Shown here: piece by piece, positions 11,175-23,988 of the stretch
Layout: each line of letters begins with the position of its first letter
Numbering within the stretch: position 1 is the first letter of the stretch
NCBI GenBank assembly: GCA_025331565.1
Contig: JAFREQ010000269.1
Coordinates: forward strand, 1-64,000
DNA from: Holacanthus passer
Taxonomy: Eukaryota > Chordata > Actinopteri > Pomacanthidae
Length of the DNA: 64,000 bases
Reading direction: 5' to 3'
The notes under the pieces: generated by a model
The model's database searches: none
What the model was told of the DNA's origin: nothing
Seen by the model: the letters and a program-made list of their open reading frames with translations, nothing else
Translations under genes and position numbers: made by a program

Positions 11175-11264
11175 AGGGGCTGAAAAAAGTATAAATATAA
11201 AAAAAAAGAATTGGACAATTGTTTTATCATTGTTTTGATTAAAGGACCTGGTCCATGAGCAAAT

Positions 11265-11588
11265 ATGTCTGATTTTGGAAGAGTTTGCACAGTTCTGTGT
11301 TCAGTTGTTATTTCAGAGGCTAAAAATTATGGAGGCAGAACAGTATCTCAAATATGTGCTTCAGAATTTGAAAAAAAATTGAGTTTGGTGCATTGTGCAC
11401 CAAACATACATCTACATCTCCACCTGAAAGACTGCATTCTTGACCATGGACCATTGTACAGCTTTCTGTGTTTTTCATTTGAGCATTACAGTGGCATGTT
11501 GGGCACACGCCAGAACAACAACGAGAACACTGAAGTACAACTGATGAGGCAATTTCAAACAGGCCAGCAGCTCAACAACATCACTTGA
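11265..11588 (+). pseudogene. fragment of a second, different CACTA-like transposase (DUF4218-like region)
   Basis: An open frame contains NIHLHLHLKDCILDHGPLYS, FLCFSFEHYSGMLGT and ENTEVQLMRQF. This resembles the region following the catalytic domain in CACTA-type transposases (a GP-x-x-x-F-FERY-x-G block, often annotated DUF4218). It differs from the matching region of the transposase that ends 90 bp upstream, so it belongs to another family. Only this C-terminal piece is present. Confidence 0.5.
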
Positions 11589-12830
11589 CCTTCTGACTGA
11601 AGGACAGGGCAGAATCTGTGTCACATTCAGCTTGTATAAAACTTTATGATCAGATTTCCTCAGGTACACTCTCAGTGGAAAATGCAACTGATGTAGAGCC
11701 AATATCATCTTGAAAAGATATGATATGTGAAGGCCACAGAGATGACAGAGCAGATTTACAACAAGATGCATCCATATTGCTTTTTCATAAGGGTGTGTGT
11801 GATATGACTGTACATACACTTTTCAACAATATGCACAGGAATTTCAAATCCCTTGAATTTCCAATAAACATGTATACTTGGAAATTAACAAGAGTTTAAG
11901 AGAAATCTTAAATGACACTTGGAGAATTCACAATGCTTTTGTACACTTTGAGTTTCACAGAAATTTATAATTGCCAGTTTCCTCCAGAAACCTGATTTTT
12001 CACCTAGTGCTATTGTGGTCCCGCTCAGACAGAACTGATGTAGTTATCCAGATTTTAAATTCTAATTATCAAACATGATTGAAAAAATCAGGGCAGGGCC
12101 TGGTGAGTCTGCGAGTTCAGGAGGTTTAAGACTAGATCTGTAAACTCCTCACATGACCAGATAATCTAGGCTGAACATCTGCCCCAGACCAGATTTCTCC
12201 TCTGATTGTCAGGAGGGGGTGAATTGGGCAAAATTCCTGTAATCTGAGCCCAGTTTAAGGCAGGGTTTTATTGTTCCTCATTAGAATGAACTGTATTTAA
12301 ATTTTGCAATTGCACAAGGAATCCACCACAAATATCAATTCATCAGTGATTTCAGCATCTTTTCTGACTGTTTATGACTGAAACATGACATGCATTTTGT
12401 GTTTTCCAGAAATGTATTCTTGTCAGGGAGTGGAAAGCCTCCAAAAGGTGTTTAGCCCATTATGAGACACCTGGATCTCATTTAGATAAGGTGTTAAAAT
12501 GCTGTCTTTGTCTGTAATGGTCTCTGAAATACTGAGCACGCCTGCATTACCCAAGATAATACCAAGCACTTACTCTAATACTAATGATCAAAATAATCAC
12601 ACGACATTTGGATTCTGATGAAAGTTTTACAGAATCACTACAGCTCAAGTCTTTTTATAGATAGCCACTGTAGTAATTTGCAAACATCTGTATGTCTCAG
12701 AGAACACAGGCTGTTCAAGGCCAAAGTCATCCCTGTACACAATCTAACTCTAATCCAGACTCCTATTATTGGTGTATACACTCAGAACAAATTACCACAG
12801 TTTGTTGCTGCTGACTTTTCAACCATTCAC
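11589..12830. other. intergenic
   Basis: No supported gene or repeat. Short open frames on both strands have no recognisable motifs. Confidence 0.4.
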
Positions 12831-13720
12831 AGATAGGCAGATCTGACACCTCTTGTCCCCATCAGACATTTTCCGAGGGTTGGATCATGGCTGGGTTTTG
12901 AAACTTGAACCCATGACCATTTGTGAAGCCTCCTCATATATGGCATAGCAAGCTCTTTGATGAACTCCATGTAATCAGGGTGTAGTGCAATGAAGGTGGT
13001 GTGTGCATCTAGGGTGGCAGCATCCAGTATGTTGTTCCAGAGCACAATGGACTATCTCCCAGACACCTCCTTTTGCTTGTGTACATGCACACCATCCATA
13101 CACCTGGACTTGGATTGGATGGTTTCTATATGGCCATTGTGTCTGGCTTTTTCTGTCGAAGGGTCCCCACAATAGAATGGAGGTCCTCAAGGAACTTCTC
13201 AGCCAAAGGGACACTTTTAATGACATTATCCATGGTGATGTTTCGACCGATTAAAAACAAAGAAACCAAGAACTTTATAATTATTTCTGGAATAACTGAA
13301 ATGCTTCAAAGACTATACTATACTGTACTATATACTATACTTTTGTATATTTACAGTCATCTGTTTGTCTGATTCCACTTTTCAACTCTAGGACAACCAT
13401 CTTTCCTTGGTTCCTCTGTACATTTTCCTCAGGCTGTCTTCCAATGTTGACCGTTCCATCTATGGCATAATGCATAACACATCCAGAAGACTTTTATTCT
13501 ATATTTTGTGGGCATTGGTACATTGTAAGAACGTGCACGTACCCGTGAATGACACAAGCTGCTCATCAACTGTGACACAGTCACTTGGGATGATCTGTGC
13601 TTTGCAGTTGGACAGGACACACATACCTGAATGCTGCCATGTGGTCTGTGTGCTTTTACAAAACTCTGGTCCTCTTGTCATCCAACCACAGACGTCTTCA
13701 TGTCTTCTAACACTCACCGA
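12831..13720 (-). pseudogene. piggyBac-type transposase remnant
   Basis: Minus-strand fragments in two or three frames carry clear piggyBac blocks in the right order. These are VTVDEQLVSFTG (first catalytic Asp box) with PTKYRIKVFWMC, then NITMDNVIKSVPLAEKFLED and HSIVGTLRQKKPD, then a C-terminal LWNNILDAATLDAHTTFIAL. Frameshifts separate the blocks and stops follow several of them. No TTAA-flanked inverted repeats could be placed, so the element limits are unknown. The homology is solid by motif; activity is ruled out by the lesions. Confidence 0.75.
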
Positions 13721-14302
13721 TACATTGGATTTTGCATTGGAAACACAGATTTACAGAATGATGTATGATGTAACTGCCTTTATGATTATTTTGATCACTC
13801 CGTATACTATATATGTACACTTTTATACTATTACGTTTTATACTTACTGCCTCACAGCACATATGTATACACATACACAAGGACTCACACAGACAGACTT
13901 CACATAATGTCTTTTTCAACAGCTAGTGTGAAACAGTCCCTGCACACACACACATATTTTGTATTCAGTGCAGAGGACTGGTAGCTGATTCCTCATTCAG
14001 CCACTGGTCCGGCTGCATGGGCAGACAAGTGCAGCTGTCAACACAGCATGCAGACAGAAAGAGAAAGTGCTGGTTGAAACAAACAACATACTGAGGTTTT
14101 TATCACTCATGAAGCCTCACCAGTAGAGATGTACAATTTGGCACCGCAGGCAAGACCACAGGGTCATTTGTGGAACATTAATTTGCTCAGTAAATTTCAT
14201 GCCAATCTGCATCTTAGATTTTGGTGTTTTTAAGTGAACATATGGGAATGTTGGCAGAATGGTGGAGTTGAAGGAGGTCATCAAAATCATCAAGAAACTG
14301 GC
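13721..14302. other. intergenic
   Basis: No supported gene. Short CA-rich tracts occur around 13,860-13,960. Confidence 0.4.
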
Positions 14303-14600
14303 CAGTGTTGGAAGATGTATTCACATCATTTACTTAAGTAAAGGTACCAATATCACAATGTAAAAAATACTCCATTACAAGTAGTCCTGAACTACTCCGA
14401 ATGCAACTTCATTAAAAGTATTAAATACAAATACAAAAAGTACAAATGTACTTAAAGCATCAAAAGTGAAAATACTCATGCTGCAGAAAAATGTCCCTGT
14501 GAGTAACATATTATTATACATAACATTGTCAGATCATGGCATTTTACAGTTACAGTACATATTTTACAGCTAGTGTTAACTACTGTATATACATTTAGGT
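14303..14600 (+). mobile_element. hAT-type MITE, left end
   Basis: It starts CAGTGTTGGAAGATGTATTC and continues with TTACTTAAGTAAAGGTACCA and many TACTTAAAG/AAAAGTACT phrases, as in the abundant fish CAGTGGTGGAAGAAGTACTC repeat. No matching right inverted end was found, so it is truncated. The right limit is approximate. Confidence 0.65.
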
Positions 14601-15282
14601 AGTTTGGTCCAGTGGTCCCAAACAAGGAGTTGGCCCTAGCCAAAGGTTTACAAGATAAATCTGAGGCGTGAGATGATAATGGGAGAGGAAAGAATGAAAC
14701 AGATAGAGGAATTGTTAATTCATAGACGTCTTAAAAATAGGCACTGCTTTATTGTAAGAGGTCACAAGTCTCTTGTAATTGTTTGCTAACACTGTAGCCA
14801 TGTCAACTCCATCAGCCAATATTATGTCAGTGTTGTGTTCACACCTTGTTCTGCTGCCAATCAATTTAAGGAGGAGGCTCCTGTCATTGGCTGGTATGCC
14901 TTCCATACTTGTGCATTCACATCTTCCAGAACGAGTCATCCTCACACCAGGGAACCCCTAACATGTGGGTGATGATTGGATATCTGGGGCCTCTTTGTCA
15001 GTTTTTAATACAGGCTGTTATTTTTGCAAAGCTCTGTAACACTGTTACAAGGTCAAGATATTGGCTCGTCTGTAATGAGCTCCTAGATTTGCTCTTCAGG
15101 AGGATGGTTGCCCTGGTGATACAGCATTGAGTAAGGGTTTGGTGTGTTGTGATACGTTCATGGACAAAAGGTCTCCCAGAAGTGACAGGACAGTGATGGG
15201 GGTTTCTGTGTTAACTGGTTCTCTCCAGATGGCCACCTGCTTACTGCAATATGCCTGATTGGAACCAATTTGCAAATTAGTT

Positions 15283-15284
<2 letters not shown>
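14601..15284. other. intergenic with one unassigned minus-strand ORF
   Basis: A 76-codon minus-strand frame (14,715-14,945) includes ILADGVDMATVLANNYKRLV. It could be a transposon remnant but matches nothing I recognise. A CAGTGGTCCCAAAC motif near 14,610 resembles another hAT end. Confidence 0.3.

Positions 15285-15314
<30 letters not shown>
15285..15314 (+). repeat. (AC)n microsatellite
   Basis: About 15 perfect AC units. Confidence 0.95.
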
Positions 15315-15319
<5 letters not shown>

Positions 15320-15534
15320 ACCTGTCTCTGAAAATGGCAGCATTTGTCAAAGTCATTCCACTTACCAGATTACAATAAGTAAATGTGAATTTCACTCTAT
15401 AAATAAAGCAGCTGTTCTGGATGTGTTCTACTCTCTTCCACTTCCTCAGTTTTATTCATTCACATTTAATAACAGCACTATTACTGTGGGAACTGTAAGT
15501 GTTTAGGCTGTGGACATATGTGGCTTTTTGTTTG

Positions 15535-15538
<4 letters not shown>

Positions 15539-15568
<30 letters not shown>
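15539..15568 (+). repeat. (GT)n microsatellite
   Basis: About 15 perfect GT units, inverted with respect to the AC tract 225 bp upstream. A TTAAGGTTATTG/GTTAGGTTAAGG-type degenerate array follows at about 15,685-15,745. Confidence 0.95.
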
Positions 15569-15569
<1 letters not shown>

Positions 15570-16785
15570 CGTTTATGTCCAAATTGGGGATATACACTAG
15601 ACTCAAGACCAGTTGATTCAGGACAGCGCTGCAATTGGGGACAAAAAGTGTTGTCCTCAATTTGGAAAACTGTGATTTTTAGGTCAACAGTTAAGGTTAT
15701 TGTTAGGTTAAGGTTATTGTTAGGTTAAGGTTAAGGTTAGGGTCAGGTAGTCCTTCAGGTTATTCTCCAGGAAATGAATGTAAGTCTATGTAAATTCCCC
15801 AAAAGTGACATAGGTAAAGACAGTGTGTATGTGCATGTGTGTAGGTCAGTGAGACACTCCAGTCAGATCTAATAAGATAGTGTCTTTAACCTGCCTTTTG
15901 GCAAGGTTGTTGCTCGACTCCACACACTCACGCACTGCCCTCCCACACACACAAAAACACACAGATACACAAGTGTGATTCACAATTTTCTTTCCTCTTT
16001 ACACGAATGCATACCTCACTAATTTTCAGTGATTCTAAATAATACACATTTTTTTCTGTATTACTTCCAGTGACTATTTCCAGACACCCCCAGCCAAAAC
16101 TAACATTTGACCTTAATCCTTACCAGTTAATAGCCACCATGTAGCACCAACAGGCCAGCAGGAATTCAGGCCATGAAATATGGAGCAAAAAGACCTCACT
16201 GGAGCTAAAGGCAGCTGTGGTTGGCTCTAAGTTTCAATTTCACAACCTCCGCAACGGCTTCTTATGTCTAGCCAGAGTAGCTACAAGTCGATTTTATGTA
16301 TAGGAGATGCAGTGGAGGTGGCGTTAATGGTTCTCAGCTATCCTTAACTAAGCCTAAAGATGGTTACAAATGAAAGAAAAAAAATAAGCCATAGGCACCC
16401 AGAACACCTTCAGCTCCCTGGCATAGATATCCCAAGTTTGTGGAAGTCTACTGGAGGGATGAGCAGCATTCCTGCTGAAATTTTTCTCTTATTTGGTGTT
16501 TTGACTATGGTGGTGTACAGTGCTGTCTAACACACAGCACCAAAACTTCATAGTGATGCACAGGTGATGAGGTGGGTTGAGATCATTGCATATTATTCAC
16601 ATCATTTTCAAACTCATGAAACCATTCAGTAAGCCATGTTGTCCTTGATGGAAGCATTTGCATTTGTTGTGTTTTTCACTCGTTTATTCCATTTTCCTTT
16701 ATGTGTCACATGTCTGACAGAAATGCAGTACATGCACACTTGGATGCAAGTAATCTCTGTCTGTTAACACACCTCTTTTTAAAAT
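15570..16785. other. intergenic
   Basis: Apart from the GTTAGGTTAAGG-like stretch near 15,700 no feature is supported. Confidence 0.4.
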
Positions 16786-16850
16786 TCATGTATGTGTTTT
16801 GTAAATTTCCCCATTGGGGAACTAATAAAGGAATATCTTATCTTATTTGT
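16786..16850 (+). mobile_element. LINE 3' tail fragment
   Basis: It reads AAATTTCCCCATTGGGGAAC followed by TAATAAAGGAATATCTTATC, the typical 3' terminus of fish LINEs (TTTCCCCA-GGGGA-AATAAAG-TATCT). No coding sequence remains upstream. Confidence 0.65.
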
Positions 16851-17330
16851 AGTGAGGAAACAAAGCTAAAGGTCAAGACCCAAACTGAACAACTTTTTTT
16901 GTTTGTTTTTTACAACTTAGCTGTATGTATGTGTGTGTGCTCCTGTGTGGCGTATGACTTCCATTTAGAGAGTGGCATTTGGATTTTTGTTTTCATATAA
17001 AGCCTGCAGCAGGATGTTGTTTTTGCCATAAAATATGTCTTATCAGCTAATTAAGAAACAGATGAGACTCATTGTGTGTGGATGAACCTAGACTCATATC
17101 AATGAAAATGTCAGTAGCACATCATTATGTTTATGATTTAATTTAATTTCTTCTTTCATTACCTTGGAAGTGCACTAGACCACTAGATCCAAATGTGTCT
17201 AATTATGACCAGAGGTCGCACGAGGATGCTACCGTTTTAGGGCTTGTACACAACTGAGCAGGGGCAGTGTACTGATCACATACATGTATTTCCCACACTT
17301 GTACCACTGTATCTCTTTATCTCTCCACAG

Positions 17331-17484
17331 GTCTGGTGAGACAGAAAAGTGGCTCTATTTGAGTACTGATATGGGAAAGAAAATAATGATCTACCCAATG
17401 TTTTTCATGGACCCAGTGCATTGCTTCGACATGGTGCTTGATGCTACATTCTACATCAGTGCAGGACTTCGATATATGGCTGAG
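17331..17484 (+). CDS. orphan spliced-looking exon, unknown protein
   Basis: A 154-nt open stretch lies between a strong acceptor (TTTATCTCTCCACAG at 17,316-17,330) and a donor (GCTGAG|GTAACC). It encodes SGETEKWLYLSTDMGKKIMI, then YPMFFMDPVHCFDMVLD and ATFYISAGLRYMAE, and enters in phase 1. The absence of stops and the good splice sites suggest a real exon of a gene with long introns. No partner exon was found in the window and I do not recognise the protein. A chance ORF cannot be excluded. Confidence 0.35.
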
Positions 17485-17489
17485 GTAAC

Positions 17490-18833
17490 CAAACAAAGCC
17501 AATTTTAACTTGATTGTACTTAAAAACAACAACCATCAATTTATTCATCTATCCAGTGATTTACCCTACAGGAAGACACCTATCCCAGCATACTGTGTTG
17601 TTGGGGATCAACTTAATGGACAGTTTGGCTATGGATAATAATTGATAATTGTCAGAAATAATCATTAATTATATAAAATAACAGGATCTGACATACATCA
17701 GATTACCTTGGGGCCCACCCTTGGGAAAGGGAAATGATAGCCACTTCGTTGATTCAATTTCATAAAATGAAGGATATCGGAGTTCTTGGCAGAGCAGAGG
17801 TTGGCATTATCCACTCTTGTACCACATTAAAAACACAGCATGCACAAACAAGCATTTATTAAAGGTAATAATAGCAAAACACATAACTAGTCTAACATGT
17901 AGTTTATACAAGTGTTTGTGTTTGTGTTTGTGTGTGTGTGAAACAAGATGGCTGGTTCGGAAGGTGTCAGGCCGCATGGCTTCAACAAGAGGGTATACAC
18001 AAGATGGCAACCCCAAGGATGGCTGTTGGGGGAGGGAGAGTGTGTTCTGTGTTAAAGGCCAATGTGTCTCAGTGTGATGTGTGTAGGATAGAGGGTGCCA
18101 GGTTAGTAAAGTGAAGGTTAGCATGCAAACCCTGTTGGTGTGAAGGTTGTACAGTTTGGCTAACTAATCCTACTATCATCACACCAGTGAAGCTCTATCA
18201 CAAGTTACTGAATCAACACATGTTCACAAAAGTCAAACAATCCTGTGCTTAGCTGTGAGTTATCTATACCCAGTGTTGTTACCAGTCCTTTTATGAAGAG
18301 GAAGCTTGTTCGCTTGGGATCCTGTGGTTGTGGAAGATCTGAGCTGAGTTGTTGCTCCTTAGTTACAGTTAGCAGCTTTGGTGAAATCCTCAACCAGGCT
18401 TGTGTTGCAGATGCTGGTGGGAGAACCTTCCTTGTAGGTTCTTTCTTGATTCTTGGTTAGGTGTGACTGCCGTGAGCAGGCCACACTGACAGCTGGTTTC
18501 TGCTCCCTTGTTGGAGCTGAGAGGAGAAGCTGCTGCCTCCTTTGCAGGGCTGAAGAGAAGAGGTCTTGCCTCCTCGGCAGACTGAAGAGAAGAGAATGAT
18601 TTGAAGAGGGGGCTAGGAGATGGGTCCTGGCAAGGGGTCAACACCTAGTTGTTAACAGGAAGACTGTGAGGGCTGGGCTCCTTTGCCCCCACCATCCCTT
18701 TGTTCTCAGCATGAGACATGAGACAGACCCTGAACTGGAATGTCTTATCTTGTCACACAATGAACAAATTCATCTATGGACTTCCAGTGGTCCCACCACT
18801 GTATTGGTTGAGAAGTCTATCAAAGAGCTAACA
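17490..18833. other. intergenic
   Basis: Short GT-rich stretch near 17,910-17,940; otherwise nothing recognisable. Confidence 0.4.
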
Positions 18834-19321
18834 CCATAGACAGTATAGTACGTGCATGAAGCTTCCAGGTCTAGAAAATGAAGCCAATGTGGATGTGCCT
18901 TAAACCTTTTGAGAAAATGACCCTTATCTCACTTAATTTATTACCGCAGTAAACATTTTCCTAATGAGTTCATGGTCCCAATTACTAGTTTCAAGTCTTC
19001 TTCAATACAACATGAGGTTAATTTTGTAAATTATGGTCCCATTTAGAGTGAAATAGATGATAAAGCATGGCATGTGTTGGGGCACAGCCACCTTGTGATT
19101 GACAAGTCACAGGTCCGCAGGTTCTCAGTCAGACCCAATTAGGAGAGAGGCGTAGCAATGGGTATCCTCCCTAGCTCCACCCTCTCATCACAATATGGTC
19201 ACATTTGGCTCCAAAAAAGCAAATGGCAACCCATAATAACAAACTTGAGGCCTAAAAATGTTTTAGTCCTCAAACCATTGGGTGACATCACGGTGGCTTT
19301 GGCCAATATTTGAGTCTATGG
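18834..19321. mobile_element. non-autonomous DNA transposon with CCATAGAC ends
   Basis: It begins CCATAGACAGTATAGTA and ends GGCCAATATTTGAGTCTATGG, giving 8-bp inverted ends. Internally it has CCATTGGGTGACATCACGGT, part of a common fish repeat containing a GTGACGTCACGG phrase. No clear target duplication. Confidence 0.55.
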
Positions 19322-22300
19322 CTAACACACACACAAACACATTCATACTCAGATTAACACATACGTCCAATTTCAAGTCTCCAGAAAGGCCTCAGCTGAC
19401 CCAGGTAGGCTTTAAACCCTAAAGGACCTTCTTGCTGTGAAGGAACACTACTTACCACTGTGTCACCTACTTAAAACCAACAAATAAAAGAAATAAGCAT
19501 CTAAAAAGCTCCAGCAGCATCATCATTATTCATGTTGGTCAAGCAGGACAGGCAGCAGAGAGAAAAGAGCTGACTGGTCACTCTCTAATCTCAATGGGAA
19601 ATCCATAATTGGCAAAACACCCCAACTGTTTTAAGATGTTCTTCAACTACAGCAATTCCTCCAGAGAAAGCAAACTTTATTTCAACTCAAATCACATAAA
19701 CGCACACGCGCACACACACACACACACAGGCTTTTTGATTATTATTGATGATGTCAGTGTGGCATTTTCAGCTGTTGTGAATATCAGATTTGTTTATTTA
19801 TTATTTTAACTGCTTAAATTGCTAAACGACTACAGGTTACATGATAATCTGTTGTGTTGGCATTCAGCTGAATAACGGGCTTTTACTTTCACATGAAGCA
19901 TTCACCAAAGATTTAATTCTGTAATTACTTTTTATTTCCACATCTTAGAATTTTTCCCTAAAAGATACAAAGAACACAAAGAGGATGTCAGAGAGATTTC
20001 TAAAGCTGTTACTCTTTACTTCTAATGCATTTTAACTAATGCAAGCACAGTGAATGTCACATTTATCTAATTCTATTTCTATGGCCTGAATTCGGTAGAA
20101 TACGCTGACATTTAGAAATGGCCAGATGCTGTTAGAGAAAAAACTGCCACATCTGAAAGTGCATTTGTACATCAAGCTATGTGACACATGGACAATATAG
20201 GCCAAAGTCATCCAGACCCCTCTAGAAGGCAGAGAGGGAGGGGAAAGGGAGAAGGAAGCCAAAGAGGAAGACAAACAATGAAGAGATGTTTTCACATTCA
20301 GTCCATTCTACTTGTCTCACTCACTACACCTACATCCCATCTGGCTATGTTTATTATGTTCAGTTTACATGGCAGAATTTTTACCACCTCTGTACTGCAT
20401 CAACTTTTAACCCAAATAAACCAACATAATAAAACCCTTTATTTCTTTTCATTTCCTTTTTTATACAGTGTTAGCTTTGAAAGCAACTTCGGCTTGGGAC
20501 ACATACTATAATAGGATTGGTTTAGTTTGCTGTATATCAGTAACAGTGTTCCAGTATTTTTTACTGACATGCACATATGATTGTAGCTTTGTCCTTGAAT
20601 GGAAAAAAAATAATAATAGAGAGTGTGTTTCTCAGTTAAAACTCATTTGGTATTTAATATTTAGGTCCTTAAAGATTACTCATATACTGTCTTGCACTAT
20701 TTTTCATTGCACAGATCGATCAGATTGTGAGGATCATTAAATAAACATGCAAAATTGGCATTAGTTATGGAGCCCCTAAAAGGACATGGGCAAAAAAACC
20801 CAAAAAAAACCTTCAGTGTCTCGTGCATGTGAAAGTATCTGGTGCATTTTTTGCAATACAAATAATGCATTCCTAATGAATTTGTGTAACTATTAATTTT
20901 AATTAATTAATTGTAAAAAATAATAAATGAAATTACAAGCTCTTTCATTTATTGATGTCAAATACATCTTGGCCAAGGTCTATAGAGACCTGAGGTGATA
21001 CCAGAATTTCCACAAGTAAGAAATCCTCATTCAGAATCACACTGATGTTTGTGAAATAACACAAATAACTAAAAAATCTGCCTTGGAATATAATAATATT
21101 ATAAACAATATGTTGTGTGGTTCACTCCATGTCCACAAAAGACTGGTCATTTTTCAAAAGTAATCTAATTTGGTTGTTTATTTAAGATTTGTCTTTAGAG
21201 GCATTTTATATTTCCCACACCATTTCTGCACAAGCAATAGACCAGTGTAAGTTATGACTTAAACATCATCAGGTGACATGTTCTCTGCCATGTAATCCAA
21301 AAATGAGAAGCTGAAATGAGGGACTGAGCAAGGGACCCTGATTGTGTGAAACCCCTGTATGTTTGACATGAGTGAAGCTGATCCCTGCTTCCATGCCACA
21401 GATCATCTCAGCAATCAAAATGTCTCCTCAGGCCAGTTCGGCCTTCATTCCAGGATCCACGGTTTTCCATGCACATGATGGTCTCAAACACCAAGGCACA
21501 CTGTCTCACTATGTTGCCATACTGGTACAAAACAGATTAATGTCACTGTGGTTTGGAACTAGAGTGTGAAGCTCACTGTCCAAGAACTGGAGTTTATGAA
21601 AGCTTCTCTCCACTGTTCTCCCCAGTGAACACAAACTTGTCCAGGTTGCAGCGCTGTCTGTAGCTCTTTTAGCGCTTTAAGAATGGTCTGTCAGCTGACT
21701 AAAACATCTTGGACATACATACAAATTGTTTTTCCTCATGAGCATGAAATATGCGCAAACTGCAAAAAACAATGACCGAGCAGGGAATTTAAGAACCAAC
21801 TTCCCCACAACTCATTTATTATTTATTATCTGACTTATCAGATTGTGGCTTGGTGCTACTCAGGTTCACCTTGTCAGCCTGAAGCCTTTGTCCAGTAAAT
21901 ATGACCAGCAGTAGTCCATACACTCCTGCTGCACTGAGGCACACATGAAGCCTTGCTATTGTCTCTCATTTCCTATGATTTATAAAAACAGTGGCCTACC
22001 TTGAATATGACTGAAACACATCATTGTCTAGCAGGTTGTACTGTGACAATCACAAACACGGCTTGAAAGGCACTGATTCTGCATCTCAGTAAAAATAAAA
22101 ATAAAAATTAAAAAAAGTAGTAGTAGAGTGTGTCCACCATGCTCACACTGAGGGGAGGGAGGGTTAGTAGTGAGAAACCTCAGAGAAAACAGTAGTGTCC
22201 TTCTTTTCATTGGACTAGTCTTTTATTGTATTAGCTCAGGCACACAGAAAGGCCTGAGCTTTTTGCCAGACTCAAGCACATGCAGCTCTGCAGGCTGGAC

Positions 22301-22739
22301 CTAATCTTATGCCCCTTTATGACTCTTCTGGCACACCTCAGCAGGGCGAGGGTTATTGTCTTGCTTGCAGTCTTCCTCTCAGGCTGCAAGTACAAACACC
22401 CACAAATCAGAGGGAAGGGCAGCAGTGTCTTACAGCCTGAGCGATGAAACACACAGCCAAGAGAGCCTGTCAAGCACTGGCTACCACTGGTAAAGCTGAA
22501 TTGCTAATAGTACTGTCACTGCTGCTACTTGTGCGACTGTTTCAATGGTACAATATCACTATGTATGTACTATTTCTGCAAGTGCTACTATGAACTTCTG
22601 CTACTACTGCTGCTGCTACTAGTTTAGCTGCTACCACTTCAGAAGCCATAGTTGCAATTCAGTGACTGAGCATTATTCACTAACTATTGAAATTATTGGC
22701 TGACTGTGAAATCTCATTTGGCTCCTCAGAAAAGATAAC
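19322..22739. other. intergenic
   Basis: A short (CA)n tract is present near 19,708-19,728, A-rich tracts occur near 20,790-20,810, and an AAAAATAAAAAT tract near 22,090. No gene or classified repeat is supported in the rest. Confidence 0.4.
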
Positions 22740-22985
22740 ATATGTTTTTTTCCAGCTGAAAAAAACATGCGCTACCTGTACGTGACCAAACAATCGCCGG
22801 GACTGAAAAATGAAACCAATTTGGGAGTTCCTTGAATGGCCACTTGAGGTTGGATCCAGAAGTGATCTAATCCCCACTGATCCCCATATTAAAATGCCCA
22901 GCTTTACAGCAGAAATAAGCATGTTTAGAGACTGGTACAAAGAACAGTTTTGGTCTATATAGCATTTTTCCCCATTCATGATATC
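22740..22985 (-). repeat. interspersed fish repeat
   Basis: Read on the minus strand it contains GGGGAAAAATGCTATATAGA and CATGCTTATTTCTGCTGTAA, then TGGCCATTCAAGGAACTCC. I recall this combination from a common percomorph repeat of unknown class. It has no coding potential. Confidence 0.55.
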
Positions 22986-23429
22986 AACTGTACAGGGGGT
23001 GAATTTTTATAAAACTCACTCAACTAAATATGAAGACTTGAGGGCATGGTCACTTTCAGCTGTGTTTGTGGTGTTCTAATGCAAATACCAGATAAATACC
23101 ACGACTTGCTGTGTAGTTAATTGTACTAGCAGACTGTCCAAAAAGTCTGTGCTCTCATTTTTTCATTAACTTGAGAGAAAAGTGAGCTAATGAATTTGCC
23201 TTTGCCAAATTCTATGTTACTGTTTAGCTTCAATAACCAACTCCAGCTTAACCAATAACAACATCTGGGTTAACATTTCTGGAAACATTCAGAAATGAGA
23301 TCTTAATATTTTGAAGTTACAAAAACTTTATTATATTTGCGCAGTTCAGTTTAAGTTTACATAACATTAGTTAACTAACATGGACGACCTTTATTTTCCA
23401 ACCTCACACAGATGCCTTTTATTGAAAAG

Positions 23430-23735
23430 AATTAACACTATATATTACACTTCCACCTGCTAGGAAGCGTTTGATTGCTGCAATAGCCAATAAAGGTTTT
23501 TCTATTGATTATTGACAAGGGTATGAATAACTTTGGACATGCCACTTTTTGTTCAAATGTAAATAAAAGCTGAGAAATATTTTTTTCCACAATGATGCCT
23601 CTTGTACATTGTCTTATTATCTTCTGGGAGACGCCTGTGTCACTTCCAATCAAGAAAACTTGCTGGTTGAATAAAAGTAGCTTTAAGTCAAAGTTTGCCA
23701 GGGGTATGAATAATTTCGGGCTTGACTGTACATGT
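23430..23735 (+). mobile_element. Tc1/mariner-type 3' end or MITE remnant
   Basis: It ends GGGGTATGAATAATTTCGGG CTTGACTGTA, a typical end of fish Tc1-like elements. A second copy of the same motif (AAGGGTATGAATAACTTTGG) occurs 182 bp upstream in the same orientation, so two ends may be stacked. Confidence 0.45.
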
Positions 23736-23988
23736 GGCATTGCTGATTACAGAGCGCCTGAAATGACATTTGCAAAAACAAAAAATCCATTTAGTGCAGA
23801 CATGATAGATTCAACAGATTCTCTCGAGTGAGCACAAGAAACTTTGGAGGAAAATATTTTTTTAGCACATCACTTCTGCTGTTCTTTATTAATCAATGGT
23901 TCACAGAAGGCTGCAGGTAAGGAAACATCAACTAAAGCCTTTGTCAACGCAAACAGAAAGCAGATGTAATTAGTGGTCAGTGAGAAAG

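Noticed and set aside
22680..22979. 99-codon minus-strand ORF as a gene
   Set aside because: The sequence lies within a common interspersed fish repeat and shows no protein-like composition.
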